A program made the position numbers and the translations under genes. The notes under the pieces were generated by a model, which ran no database searches, was not told where the DNA came from, and saw nothing but the letters and a program-made list of their open reading frames with translations. Shown here piece by piece: positions 56,012 through 64,000 of a stretch of 64,000 bases of DNA. The stretch spans positions 221,805 to 285,804 of the forward strand of contig CAWDUI010000003.1 of NCBI GenBank assembly GCA_963805445.1. Reading direction: 5' to 3'. Within the stretch, counting starts at the first letter, position 1, and each line of letters opens with the position of its first letter. Source of the DNA: JAENVT01 sp963805445 (GTDB taxonomy: Bacteria > Actinomycetota > Acidimicrobiia > Acidimicrobiales > Ilumatobacteraceae).

Positions 56012-56057
56012 TTGTTCCAGCAAGTGGGTACCACCCGTCGAAAAGGGAGCACGACCA

Positions 56058-56333
56058 ATGAACGTCGAGAACATCAAGTCCAACAACGAAGGCCCGCACG
56101 ATGCCGCCGCCGGCAGCAATGGGCCCAGCGTCACCTTGATCGGGTTCGCCATCCTCGTCGTGCTCTTCGTCGTGTTCTTCCTGCAGAACAGCGAGAGCTT
56201 GAGCATCGACTTCCTGTTCTTCGAGAAGAAGACGACGATCCGCTGGTCACTGTTGGTGGCAGTCGTGTTGGGCATCTTGATCGACAGGATCTTCACCATG
56301 TGGTGGCGCCGCCGCAAGCGCAACAACGCCTGA
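56058..56333 (+). CDS. Small membrane protein with LapA-like domain
   Basis: This 91-residue protein has two membrane segments: VTLIGFAILVVLFVVFFLQN and WSLLVAVVLGILIDRIF, separated by the short SESLSIDFLFFEKKTTIR loop, and a basic end RRRKRNNA. The FxxQN turn followed by a short beta-like stretch is the LapA/DUF1049 pattern. In other bacteria LapA proteins associate with envelope assembly. An AAGGGAG site precedes the ATG. Confidence 0.8.
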   Translation: MNVENIKSNNEGPHDAAAGSNGPSVTLIGFAILVVLFVVFFLQNSESLSIDFLFFEKKTTIRWSLLVAVVLGILIDRIFTMWWRRRKRNNA

Positions 56334-56342
56334 CACACCAAC

Positions 56343-56906
56343 TCAGTCGCGGCCGGGGTCGGGGGCGCGGAGATCGCATGCGCCGCCGAAGCAGACCTCG
56401 AACGCCTCGTCGGGTGCACGCCACCCTCGCCGCACCATGAGGCCGTAGATCTCGCACCCCAAGCAGAGCCCGAGCACCGCCTCCATCCACATCAGCGTGA
56501 GACAGATCAGGCAGATGGTCCGCGGCAGTGGCCCGTGGATGCCACTGTTGGTGATCACGGCCATCGCGAGCGCCATCGTGAACCCGAGTGACCAGGCAAA
56601 CCGTTTCGGCTTGGCCGACACCCACTGCGGCTCGTGCCGACGGGTCATCCATCCGGCGACGATCCCGCTGGGACTCCGTTCGAGGCCGGCGGTGACGCGT
56701 ATCAGGAAATCGACGAAGAAGAACGTGCTGACGGTGCGGATCGGCCAGAACAGCTTGTCGAAGTTGGCGTAGACGAAGGCGACGGCGCCGACCGCCAGCG
56801 TGATGCCGGCCGCCGCCTTGGCCTGATGTTCGTTCACGGCTGCAGCGCGCATCTGCTTGCCATCGATGCCGCGTCGCTCGCTGACGCGGTCGGATTGCGT
56901 GGTCAC
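56343..56906 (-). CDS. DUF4395 membrane protein
   Basis: This 187-residue protein has four or so membrane segments. The defining Cys pattern is ICLICLTLMWMEAVLGLCLGCEIYG near residue 140, followed by FEVCFGGACDL. DUF4395 proteins often occur with thioredoxin-like or sulfur-transfer partners, but none is next to this gene. Function unknown. It converges with the LapA-like gene (nine bases between stops). Confidence 0.82.
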   Translation of the reverse strand: MTTQSDRVSERRGIDGKQMRAAAVNEHQAKAAAGITLAVGAVAFVYANFDKLFWPIRTVSTFFFVDFLIRVTAGLERSPSGIVAGWMTRRHEPQWVSAKPKRFAWSLGFTMALAMAVITNSGIHGPLPRTICLICLTLMWMEAVLGLCLGCEIYGLMVRRGWRAPDEAFEVCFGGACDLRAPDPGRD

Positions 56907-57023
56907 GGATGCCTCCAGTCCTTGCGAACCGGGGCGAGGAAGTGCGCTCCGGTTCGCTTCCCACCAGACCCACGGGACCCGTCAGGGATACCGGAGATTC
57001 GCCGGCCTCGAACCAGACGAGCG

Positions 57024-58445
57024 TCAGATCCTCACGTAGTCGAAGTCGACCGGCTTGGCATGGATCCCGGTCGACGGTGGCGCCAACCATCCAGCGACCT
57101 TGCCCGGTTCACGCACCGCGACCATCAGCGACTCGACGAACTCGCGATCGCCGGCGGTCGGCAGCCACGACGACGCCGAGGATTCCCACTCGGCGTCGGT
57201 GACGACGGCGCCCTTCGGGCTGATTCGGCGCGTGGCGAACGTACCGACCGCGCGATTGAATCCGACGTGCGGCAGTTCGAGCGACGCACCCACCTCGGCA
57301 AGCGACCGATTCCACCGGTCGACGCCCTTCTGGCAATCAGCCACGTAGTCGTCGCGCAGGGTTTCGTTCAGCGCCGACAACGAAGTCGCCTGGCGCGTGC
57401 CGACCCCTTCGTCGGTCGCCTGTGGCACCAGGCGCGTCAGACCGTGCAGCCGATGGTCGTCCTCACGCCGCTCCTCCTGGAACCGTCCTTTCAATCCGGC
57501 CCCGAAGTAGTTGGCTGCATTGGTCGATGTCTCCGCACCGAACAGGTCGAGCGAGACCGCGAAGTGGAAGTTGAGATACCGCTGCAGCGTGGCGACGTCG
57601 ATGCCACCATGCGGACGCACGTCGTCAGTGTCGTGCTGCTTCATCAGTTGCACCGTTCGCTCCACGACCCGGCCGACTCCTGTCGCCCCGACGAACATGT
57701 GATGTGCCTCTTCTTTCAGCATGAAATCGCACGTGCGCGACAACGGGTCGAACGCCGACTCGCGCAGCGACGCCAATTGGAACTTGCCGTCGCGATCCGT
57801 GAAGTAGGTGAACATGAAGAACGACAGCCAATCCGGCGTCGGCTCGTTGAACGCACCGAGGATCCTCGGCTTGTCGCTGTCGCCGGAGTGTCGTTCGAGC
57901 ATCTCGTCTGCCTCGTCGCGGCCATCTCGTCCGAAGTAGCGGTGCAGGAGGTACACCATCGCCCACAGGTGACGGCCTTCCTCGACGTTGACCTGGAACA
58001 GGTTGCGCAGGTCGTACAGGCTCGGCGCAGTCAGACACAGCTTGCGTTGCTGTTCGACCGACGCCGGTTCCGTATCACCTTGCACGACCAGCAGTCGGCG
58101 AAGGTCGGCACGGTACTCCCCCGGCACCTCCTGCCACACGGGTTGCCCGATGTGATCGCCGAACGCGATGCGGCGGTCGGGTTCGGGCTCGGCCAGGAAG
58201 ATGCCCCAGCGGTACTCGGGCATGCTGACGTGCTCGAAGTTGGCCCAGCCCTCCTGGCCGACCGACACGGCCGTGCGCAGGTAGACCGGCGTGTCGTTGA
58301 ACGCTACGGGGCCGAGCCGCTTCCACCAGTCGATGAACTTCGGTTGCCACGACTCGAGCGCCCGCTGCAGGCGCCGATCACCGGCGAGGTCGACGTTGTT
58401 GGGGATCTTGGCGTCGATGTCGACGGTGCTCATCTTGTCGGTCAT
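57024..58445 (-). CDS. boxB: Benzoyl-CoA 2,3-epoxidase oxygenase component
   Basis: This 473-residue diiron enzyme epoxidises benzoyl-CoA with oxygen and electrons from BoxA. Diiron motifs visible are NVEEGRHLWAMVYLLHRYFG (ExxH) and LKEEAHHMFVGATGVGR (ExxH), with the glutamate of GQEGWANFEHVSMPEYRWG. WESSASSWLPTA-like regions near the end and total length match BoxB. It lies three bases after boxC, so the two enzymes acting in sequence are co-transcribed. BoxA and benzoate-CoA ligase are not in the window. Confidence 0.92.
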   Translation of the reverse strand: MTDKMSTVDIDAKIPNNVDLAGDRRLQRALESWQPKFIDWWKRLGPVAFNDTPVYLRTAVSVGQEGWANFEHVSMPEYRWGIFLAEPEPDRRIAFGDHIGQPVWQEVPGEYRADLRRLLVVQGDTEPASVEQQRKLCLTAPSLYDLRNLFQVNVEEGRHLWAMVYLLHRYFGRDGRDEADEMLERHSGDSDKPRILGAFNEPTPDWLSFFMFTYFTDRDGKFQLASLRESAFDPLSRTCDFMLKEEAHHMFVGATGVGRVVERTVQLMKQHDTDDVRPHGGIDVATLQRYLNFHFAVSLDLFGAETSTNAANYFGAGLKGRFQEERREDDHRLHGLTRLVPQATDEGVGTRQATSLSALNETLRDDYVADCQKGVDRWNRSLAEVGASLELPHVGFNRAVGTFATRRISPKGAVVTDAEWESSASSWLPTAGDREFVESLMVAVREPGKVAGWLAPPSTGIHAKPVDFDYVRI

Positions 58446-58448
58446 GCG

Positions 58449-60117
58449 TTACACCCTCGTTCGGTCGTAGGTGGGCCGAGAGCCACTGCCGAAGCGGTGC
58501 AGCGCACCGTCGGGCCCCACAGCGTTCGGCCGCTGGAAGATCCAGTTCTGCCATGCAGAGAGGCGGGCGAAGATCTTGGTCTCGATCGTCTCCGGGCCGA
58601 CGAAGCGGAAGTTGGCCTCCATGCCGGAGAGCGCATCGGGCGAGAAGCTGTTGCGTTCCTCGAGCATCAGGCGAACCTCGTCGTCCCAGTCGAGTTCGTC
58701 GAACGCGAACGTGACCAGTTCCGCAGCGACAGCGTCGCGCGCGTCGAGGTTCTTGCCCACCAGTTCCGTCGCTGTGGTGAGGCCGGCATCGCGACCCCAG
58801 AACCTCGTACGCAGGCGGGTGAGTCCGTTCGACATCGGGAAGGCGCCGTCGTTGACCGGCGAGAGGCGGATCATGGCCGGAACCCCGTCTCCCGGATGGC
58901 TGCCATCGAGGATCAGCGACCGGTCGGCGGCCAGCACCATCTCGGCAAGCACTCCCACGAAGCAACTGCCGGGCTCGATGAGCGCAATGAGCGAGCGGGC
59001 TGACGCGTCGAGCCGCTTGAGCGTGCGGGTCCACAGCAGTCGGGTCTCGAGGACGAGCCAGTGATCTGGATCCCGAGCGAACACCTCCTCGGCCTGACCG
59101 ACGGCGTCGGGGTTGCCGGCGCTCGTGAAGGTCCACGTGCCGATCGACGGCTCGTTGAATCGCAGATGCAGGATGGCATGGTCGAGCTCCAATGCCGTGC
59201 GCAGCAGCCATGCGTCGTCTCCCGCGACAGCCAGTTCGGCGCCCGTGGTCGCCTCGGTCTGGTGCGGGCCCCGAACGAGGAATCGCGGCACAGCCCAGTT
59301 CGCGGTCGATGTCGACGTCGACGAACGTGGATCGAAGCGTGTCGGCGGTGATTGCGGCGGAGGCGCCCAGCGACGGGAGGGCAATCCCGGCGACGCCGTC
59401 CGGTCGACGTGAGTCGGCGGCGCGAGCCGACGCCCGGGCCGCGACGAGATCGCCGAACACACTTCGTGGCGCGACGGCGTCGACCAGACGCCAGTCGACC
59501 GCCTGCCGTCCCTTGATGCCTTCTGTGCGAGTGGCGAACACGTCGGCGAGGTCCCGGCGGACGCAGCGCTTGTCGACCAGGCGAGTGAGGCCGCCGGTGC
59601 CGGGGAGGACTGCGAGGAGGGGGATCTCCGGCAACGAAACGGCAGAGGCACTGTCATCGATCAACAAGATCTCGTCGCATGCCAGCGCCAGCTCGTATCC
59701 ACCGCCGGCCGCGGTTCCGTTCACCGCCGCGATCCACACCTGGCCCGAGTTGGCCGATGCATCCTCGATGCCGTTGCGGGTCTCGTTCGTGAACTTGCAG
59801 AAGTTGACCTTGTGTCCATGTGTCGACGTCGCCAGCATCTGGATGTTGGCCCCGGCACAGAACACCTTGTCGATCCCACCCGTGACCACCACCGCCTTCA
59901 CCTCGGGGTGCTCGAAGCGCAGGCGCTGCACGATGTCGTACAGCTCGATGTCGACGCTGAGGTCGTACGAGTTGAGCTTCAGCTCGTAGTCGTCGCGGAG
60001 CCCGGCACCCGATGTGACCGCCATGGTGACCGTCGCGACCGGACCGTCGAAGGCCAGCCGCCAATGTCGATACCTCGACGGATCGGTTCCGAATGTGATC
60101 GGATGCTCGGCGGTCAC
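58449..60117 (-). CDS. boxC: 2,3-epoxybenzoyl-CoA dihydrolase, one frame break
   Basis: This protein of about 555 residues is two crotonase-like halves. The first half has AVVVTGGIDKVFCAGANIQML and NGTAAGGGYELALACDEI. After a break near 59285 the second half has DHWLVLETRLLWTRTLKRL, LIALIEPGSCFVGVLAEMVLAAD and WGRDAGLTTATELVGKNLD. BoxC opens the ring of the epoxide to 3,4-dehydroadipyl-CoA semialdehyde and formate. The GTG at 60117 has AAAGGGG before it. It is the first gene of a boxC-boxB pair. Confidence 0.9.
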
Positions 60118-60129
60118 GTCGGCCCCTTT

Positions 60130-60142
60130 CGTGGAGTCCACG
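60130..60142. promoter_or_regulatory. Small palindrome between boxC and hydrolase genes
   Basis: CGTGG-AGT-CCACG is a perfect five-base-arm inverted repeat in the 48-base divergent intergenic region, where it could control both directions. Short arms make chance occurrence possible. Confidence 0.3.
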
Positions 60143-60152
60143 CTAGTGCTGG

Positions 60153-60158
60153 TAGAGA
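60153..60158 (+). promoter_or_regulatory. Possible -10 of alpha/beta hydrolase gene
   Basis: TAGAGA lies seven bases before GTG 60166. It lacks the final T of the common motif, so it is weaker than the others. Confidence 0.25.
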
Positions 60159-60165
60159 TGTGCCC

Positions 60166-61020
60166 GTGGACCCCTCGTGGACAGTACACAGCGACGACGG
60201 AGCACAGATCGCGGGCTACGAGCTCGGTGGCAGTGGCGAGGTGCTGCTGATCGCCCACGCCACCGGGCTGTGTGGTGCGATGTATCAACTCCTGGCCGAC
60301 CACCTCACCGATCGCTTTCGTGTCGTGGCCTTCGATTTCCGCGGCCACGGCGATTCCAGCGGATCACCCGATCTCGACTACGGCTGGGATCGGATGGCGG
60401 ACGATGTCGTCGCGGTCGTCGAACACCTCGGTGCCGGGCCCATCCACGGGTTCGGGCACTCGATGGGCGGCGCCGCGCTCTTGATGGCCGAGCGCAACGT
60501 CCCGTCGATGTTCACGTCGATGTTCCTGTTCGAGCCCGTCATCTTCCCGGACGACATCTCCAAGGAGGGGCAGAACGTGATGGGCATTGCGGCTCGGCGC
60601 CGGCGTGCCGAGTTCGATTCGCGTGCCGATGTGGTCTACCGCTACGCAGGTCGGCCCCCGTTCAATCGGGTCTGCGCCGGCTTTCTGGCCGGCTACGTCG
60701 ACAACGGGTTCGCCGAGCAGCCCGACGGTCGGGTTCGTCTGAAGTGCCTGCCGGAGGTCGAGGCCCAGATCTTCGAGAACGGCCGCCAGATCGAGCTGAG
60801 CGCCGTGGAGCACGTGACGACACCGACCACCGTTGCAATTGGGCACGACGAGCCGGGACCGAATCCGTCGCGCCTCGGACCGCCACTCGCCAGCGCTCTG
60901 GTGGCCGGCACCCTGATTCGCTACGACCACATCGGGCACTTCGGGCCGTTGCAAGACCCCTGGACCGTCGCTCGCGACCTGGCCAGCCACGTCGCCGGCG
61001 CTTCTCGCGCCGACGTCTAG
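60166..61020 (+). CDS. Alpha/beta hydrolase
   Basis: This 284-residue protein has the oxyanion-hole region LLIAHATGLCGAMYQLL, the strand VVAFDFRGHGDSSG, the nucleophile elbow HGFGHSMGGAALL (Ser) and a late YDHIGHFGPL with the catalytic His. It diverges from boxC and may take part in the same aromatic pathway, for example in CoA-thioester or lactone cleavage, but nothing fixes the substrate. GTG 60160 is two codons upstream and also possible. Confidence 0.85.
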   Translation: MDPSWTVHSDDGAQIAGYELGGSGEVLLIAHATGLCGAMYQLLADHLTDRFRVVAFDFRGHGDSSGSPDLDYGWDRMADDVVAVVEHLGAGPIHGFGHSMGGAALLMAERNVPSMFTSMFLFEPVIFPDDISKEGQNVMGIAARRRRAEFDSRADVVYRYAGRPPFNRVCAGFLAGYVDNGFAEQPDGRVRLKCLPEVEAQIFENGRQIELSAVEHVTTPTTVAIGHDEPGPNPSRLGPPLASALVAGTLIRYDHIGHFGPLQDPWTVARDLASHVAGASRADV

Positions 61021-61063
61021 CTGCACCGACGCGACGATCGTCCACTGTCGCGCACCCCTTCTC

Positions 61064-61069
61064 TACGAT
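61064..61069 (+). promoter_or_regulatory. -10 element of nuclease gene, leaderless start
   Basis: TACGAT lies six bases before the ATG at 61076. Confidence 0.45.
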
Positions 61070-61075
61070 GGGGTC

Positions 61076-61894
61076 ATGTATCCGGTGCCGACCAGCCTCT
61101 CCCCCAGTCGCGTCGAGGCGTTCACCTCGTGCCCGATGGCCTTTCGGTTCGCCAGCATCGAACGACTTCCCGAATCGCCCAGCGCCCACATGACCAAGGG
61201 TTCATTGGTCCACCGCGTTCTCGAGCTGCTCTTCATCCGGCCCGCCGCCGCACGCACCATCGACGCCGCACGAGACTGCTTCCAGCAGGCTGTCGACGAG
61301 TACTCGATCGACCCCGAGTTCACACTGCTCAACCTCGACGAGGCTCAGCAGCAGACCTTCACGGCCGACGCGTGGTCGCTCGTCGAGGCCTACTTCCGCA
61401 TGGAGGACCCCACCACCATCCGCGAGATCGGTCTCGAGATTCGTCTCGAGGCTCAGGTCGGGTCGTTGGCGCTGCGCGGCATCATCGACCGGCTCGAACT
61501 CGATGCCGACGGTGGTTTGGTCGTCACCGACTACAAGACGGGCCGCGCGCCGGGTTTGAAGTACGAGCAGGGTCGCCTGGCGGGCGTCCACTTCTACTCG
61601 TTCCTCTGCGAGGAGGTGCTGGGTCGGCGCCCTTCGGCCATCAAGCTGATGTACCTCCGAACGGGCGAGACCATCACTGCGCTGCCCTCGGCGCAGTCGG
61701 TGAAGTTCATCACCACCCGCACGACAGCGGTGTGGAAGGCGGTCGAACGGGCCTGCAACACCGGCACCTTCCTGCCTCGCCAGGGGCCACTGTGCGCATC
61801 ATGCTCGTTCCAGCAGTGGTGCCCCGCGTTCGGGGGCGACCCCGCGTTGGCCGCGGTCGAGGCACCGCTGCAACACGCTGCGCTCGTCGCGTGA
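61076..61894 (+). CDS. RecB-family PD-(D/E)xK nuclease with likely Fe-S cluster
   Basis: This 272-residue protein has LSPSRVEAFTSCPMAFRFA, GSLVHRVLELLF with the conserved His, and the nuclease core LRGIIDRLELDADGGLVVTDYKTGRAP (Asp, then DYKTG Lys). A Cys triad near the end (GPLCASCSFQQWCPAFGG) joins the early Cys in a Cas4/AddB-type 4Fe-4S arrangement. It is a stand-alone nuclease without helicase domain. The stop overlaps the PAP2 GTG (GTGA). No cas genes are nearby; a DNA repair role is likelier than CRISPR adaptation. Confidence 0.88.
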   Translation: MYPVPTSLSPSRVEAFTSCPMAFRFASIERLPESPSAHMTKGSLVHRVLELLFIRPAAARTIDAARDCFQQAVDEYSIDPEFTLLNLDEAQQQTFTADAWSLVEAYFRMEDPTTIREIGLEIRLEAQVGSLALRGIIDRLELDADGGLVVTDYKTGRAPGLKYEQGRLAGVHFYSFLCEEVLGRRPSAIKLMYLRTGETITALPSAQSVKFITTRTTAVWKAVERACNTGTFLPRQGPLCASCSFQQWCPAFGGDPALAAVEAPLQHAALVA

Positions 61895-62427
61895 GGGCGG
61901 TCGGCTCGCTCGACCGTTGGGGCGACGAACAGCTCGAACGGTTGCGGGGGAATGCGGTCGCCGACCCGTTGTTCAAGACCGCCAGCTACCTCGGCGATTT
62001 CAGCGTGGTCTGGCACCTGATCGGTATCGGTCGGGCCATCATCGATCCATCGACGATTCGTCAGTCGGTGACCCTGTCGGCCTTGATCGGCGCCGAGAGC
62101 CTCATCGTCAACCAAGGGTTGAAGCGCCTGTTCCGACGCACTCGACCGACGGAGTCCGGCGACCCGCGCTTTCCGGTCCGGCGCCCATCGACATCGAGCT
62201 TTCCCAGCGGTCATGCGTCGGCAGCCTTCTTCGCCGCGGCGGTCCTCACCACGGCGACAGGCAATGGGTGGGCGCCGGCGTGGTACTCGCTCGCCGTCGT
62301 CGTCGCCGTCAGCCGCGCCTACGTGCGCATCCACCACGTTTCCGACATCGTCGCCGGCGCAGCAGTCGGTGCAGTACTCGGTGTCGTCGGGTCACACCTG
62401 TTCACCACGATCGTGTCAAGAATCTGA
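61891..62427 (+). CDS. PAP2-family membrane phosphatase
   Basis: This 178-residue integral membrane enzyme has the three phosphatase motifs: KRLFRRTRPTE, PSTSSFPSGHASAAF and SRAYVRIHHVSDIVAGA. Such enzymes hydrolyse lipid phosphates such as undecaprenyl or phosphatidic acid pyrophosphates on the outer face. The GTG start overlaps the nuclease stop. Five or so hydrophobic segments fit the family. Confidence 0.92.
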   Translation: MRAVGSLDRWGDEQLERLRGNAVADPLFKTASYLGDFSVVWHLIGIGRAIIDPSTIRQSVTLSALIGAESLIVNQGLKRLFRRTRPTESGDPRFPVRRPSTSSFPSGHASAAFFAAAVLTTATGNGWAPAWYSLAVVVAVSRAYVRIHHVSDIVAGAAVGAVLGVVGSHLFTTIVSRI

Positions 62428-62508
62428 ACGATGCGGGAACTCTGAGACCGTTCGGTACGACCTGATTTGTATCGCGAGCGAGTGAATCCCCTTTCCTCCC
62501 CGTTCGTA

Positions 62509-62545
62509 GGCCATCGGGCCGCCCCGTCCGGGCGGCCCAATGGCC
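62509..62545 (+). promoter_or_regulatory. Extended hairpin enclosing the start of the HD-GYP gene
   Basis: GGGCCGCCC (62516-62524) and GGGCGGCCC (62530-62538) form nine perfect pairs. The flanking GGCCA and TGGCC can extend the stem across an internal loop so that it takes in the ATG at 62540. It could be a terminator for the nuclease-PAP2 pair (no U-run follows) or could hide the start codon. Confidence 0.4.
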
Positions 62546-64000
62546 AGCTTTCGTCAAGATTCCTCAACTGTCGCGCCACTGCGCCGACAACGATGTGTGC
62601 CTCTCGGTGTCGCGCCTACACGTCAGCAACTCAGATCCTGGCGCGGTCATCCGTTGGCCGCTGCCGGCATCCGACTGGTTGCGTTCGCCACACCGATCGT
62701 CGCCGCCCTTGCCTGGTCAGCGGTGATGTCCCGACTGATCGCCTCGCCGCGCACCATGCCCGGTCGCGCCGTTTGGTTGGTCGGCATGCTGGGGACGTCG
62801 ACGGCGGTCTTGTTCCTCACCGAGCGTCTGGCCCGACGACTGATGCCCCTCGCAGCACTGCTGCGGCTGTCGCTGGTCTTCCCCGACCACGTGCCCTCGC
62901 GCTTTTCGGTCGCGCTTCGCACCGGTACGACTCGGCAGCTCGCCAAGCGCTTGCAGCAGACCAAGGTCGCACCGGCCACGCGTGCAGGTGCAACCGAACT
63001 GCTCACGCTGGTGGCCGCGTTGAACCATCACGACCCACTGACCCGCGGGCACTCCGAACGGGTGCGCGCCCTGTCGGATCTGCTGGCTGCAGAACTGCAC
63101 CTCGGCAGCGAAGATCGCGAGAAGGTGCGGTGGGCCGCTCTGCTGCACGACATCGGGAAGTTGCGCGTGCCCGGCGAGATCCTTCGCAAGCCCGGGAAGC
63201 CGACCGCCGAGGAGTGGGCGCTCCTCAAAACACATCCAGCGGAAGGTCTGGATCTGATCCAGGGCCCGATCGCCGATTGGCTCGGGGAGTGGACCCGGGC
63301 GATCGGCGAACACCACGAACAATTCGACGGGTCGGGCTATCCGTCCGGGCTCTCGGGGACCGACATCTCCTACGCGGGGCGGCTGGTCGCCGTCGCCGAT
63401 GTGTTCGACGTGATCACCGCAGCGCGGTCCTACAAGAAGCCGATGACGATCCACGAGGCGCGACGCGAGCTGACGCGATGTGCGGGCTCGCAGTTCGATC
63501 CCGACATGGTTCGTGCGTTCTTGCAGATCTCCATCGGTGACCTTCGCAAGGCGATGGGCCCACTGTCGTGGCTCACCCAGCTGTCGCTCTTCGGCCGCGT
63601 GGTAGCGGCTCCCGCAGCGTCGACGATGGCGGGCACGATGATCGCGGTCACGGGCCTCGGCTTGGGTCCCGTGACCAGCGTGTATTCCGAGCCCGGTGGC
63701 AAGCCGCGGCCGGCTGTCGAGCACGTCGACTCGTCGGTGGCACCGCCGACTTCGCTGTCGGGCGGCGACGCGGACTCCACGCCTACCCTTCCGGCCACGA
63801 GCGATCCAACGGGCGGCCCGCCGACGACCGGCCAGTCCAGACCAGACCCGCCCCAAGAAGATTCGGGCGACCCGCCGCCGACGGTGCCAGGTGCCACCAC
63901 GACATCGACGACAGGGTCGGCCTCAACGACACCAGCCGCAACAACCGTGCCGGCCGGGACGACGACCGTCGTGACGACACCATCGGGCCAGGCGCCGACG
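62540..64000 (+). CDS. Membrane HD-GYP phosphodiesterase-like protein, right end cut off
   Basis: An open frame from ATG 62540 runs off the window (more than 486 residues). The N-terminus has two membrane segments (IRLVAFATPIVAALAWSAVM and AVWLVGMLGTSTAVLFL), then an HD-GYP domain: LNHHDPLTRGHSERVRALSD, WAALLHDIGKLRVPGEIL (HD), KTHPAEGLDLI, IGEHHEQFDGSGYPSGL (HHExxDGxGYP) and AGRLVAVADVFDVIT. A later hydrophobic stretch (STMAGTMIAVTGLGLG) leads to a long Pro/Thr/Ser-rich tail. The complete HD and GYP motifs predict c-di-GMP hydrolysis; the tail is probably outside the cell. GTG 62597 is an alternative start because the ATG lies in a hairpin. Confidence 0.85.
   Translation, partial: MASFRQDSSTVAPLRRQRCVPLGVAPTRQQLRSWRGHPLAAAGIRLVAFATPIVAALAWSAVMSRLIASPRTMPGRAVWLVGMLGTSTAVLFLTERLARRLMPLAALLRLSLVFPDHVPSRFSVALRTGTTRQLAKRLQQTKVAPATRAGATELLTLVAALNHHDPLTRGHSERVRALSDLLAAELHLGSEDREKVRWAALLHDIGKLRVPGEILRKPGKPTAEEWALLKTHPAEGLDLIQGPIADWLGEWTRAIGEHHEQFDGSGYPSGLSGTDISYAGRLVAVADVFDVITAARSYKKPMTIHEARRELTRCAGSQFDPDMVRAFLQISIGDLRKAMGPLSWLTQLSLFGRVVAAPAASTMAGTMIAVTGLGLGPVTSVYSEPGGKPRPAVEHVDSSVAPPTSLSGGDADSTPTLPATSDPTGGPPTTGQSRPDPPQEDSGDPPPTVPGATTTSTTGSASTTPAATTVPAGTTTVVTTPSGQAPT

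Noticed and set aside
61076..61894. Nuclease as Cas4 of a CRISPR system
   Set aside because: No repeats, spacers or other cas genes are present in the window; the protein fits general RecB-type nucleases.

Overview
The window is a 64 kb, GC-rich, gene-dense piece of bacterial chromosome. F420-type LLM oxidoreductases, a mycothiol-reductase-like DsbA protein, acyl-CoA/SDR/MaoC lipid enzymes, the gene order around nusA-infB-ribF-rpsO-pnp and many apparently leaderless gene starts point to an actinomycete. My best guess is the Acidimicrobiia (Ilumatobacter-like), an inference from gene content only. No tRNA, rRNA, CRISPR array, insertion sequence or prophage is visible, and no stretch longer than about 300 bases lacks a gene.

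Layout. 1-3963: BMP-type (nucleoside/simple-sugar) ABC importer. 3977-6867: VOC protein, amidohydrolase and Rieske oxygenase, probably a heterocycle uptake and breakdown module. 7094-10051: a DUF4062-STAND-NTPase-TPR protein. 10179-11890: TetR regulator and diiron ferritin-like protein with a palindromic operator inside their promoter. 11962-14579: polar amino-acid ABC importer. 14715-16000: membrane protein and thiol peroxidase.

16001-35680 is the conserved core: dapB, M16 peptidase, pnp and rpsO, then ribF, truB, rbfA, DUF503, DsbA-like, infB, ylxR, nusA and rimP, all on the minus strand, with proS diverging. A plus-strand block (21095-25358) interrupts it between rpsO and ribF. The block holds riboflavin synthase, an NMT1/THI5-type ABC importer and a chorismate-mutase/VOC fusion, and is the most intriguing context in the window.

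35712-46294: small unknown genes, MaoC hydratase, SDR, exported amidase, geranylgeranyl-reductase-like flavoprotein, nitronate monooxygenase, M20 peptidase and a MoxR-DUF58-VWA operon. 46298-54803: serine hydrolase, LLM oxidoreductase coupled to LarE, an ABC-2 exporter, acyl-CoA dehydrogenase, second LLM enzyme and an orphan zinc-finger anti-sigma-like membrane protein. 54893-61020: second acyl-CoA dehydrogenase, two small membrane proteins and boxC-boxB of aerobic benzoyl-CoA epoxidation with a divergent hydrolase. 61076-64000: RecB-type nuclease, PAP2 phosphatase and an HD-GYP protein running off the window.

About twenty genes, including indispensable infB and proS, are broken by single-base indels while adjacent reading frames continue the same protein. 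The density is highest in the first 2 kb. I read these as sequencing or assembly errors and annotate each as one gene spanning the frames.
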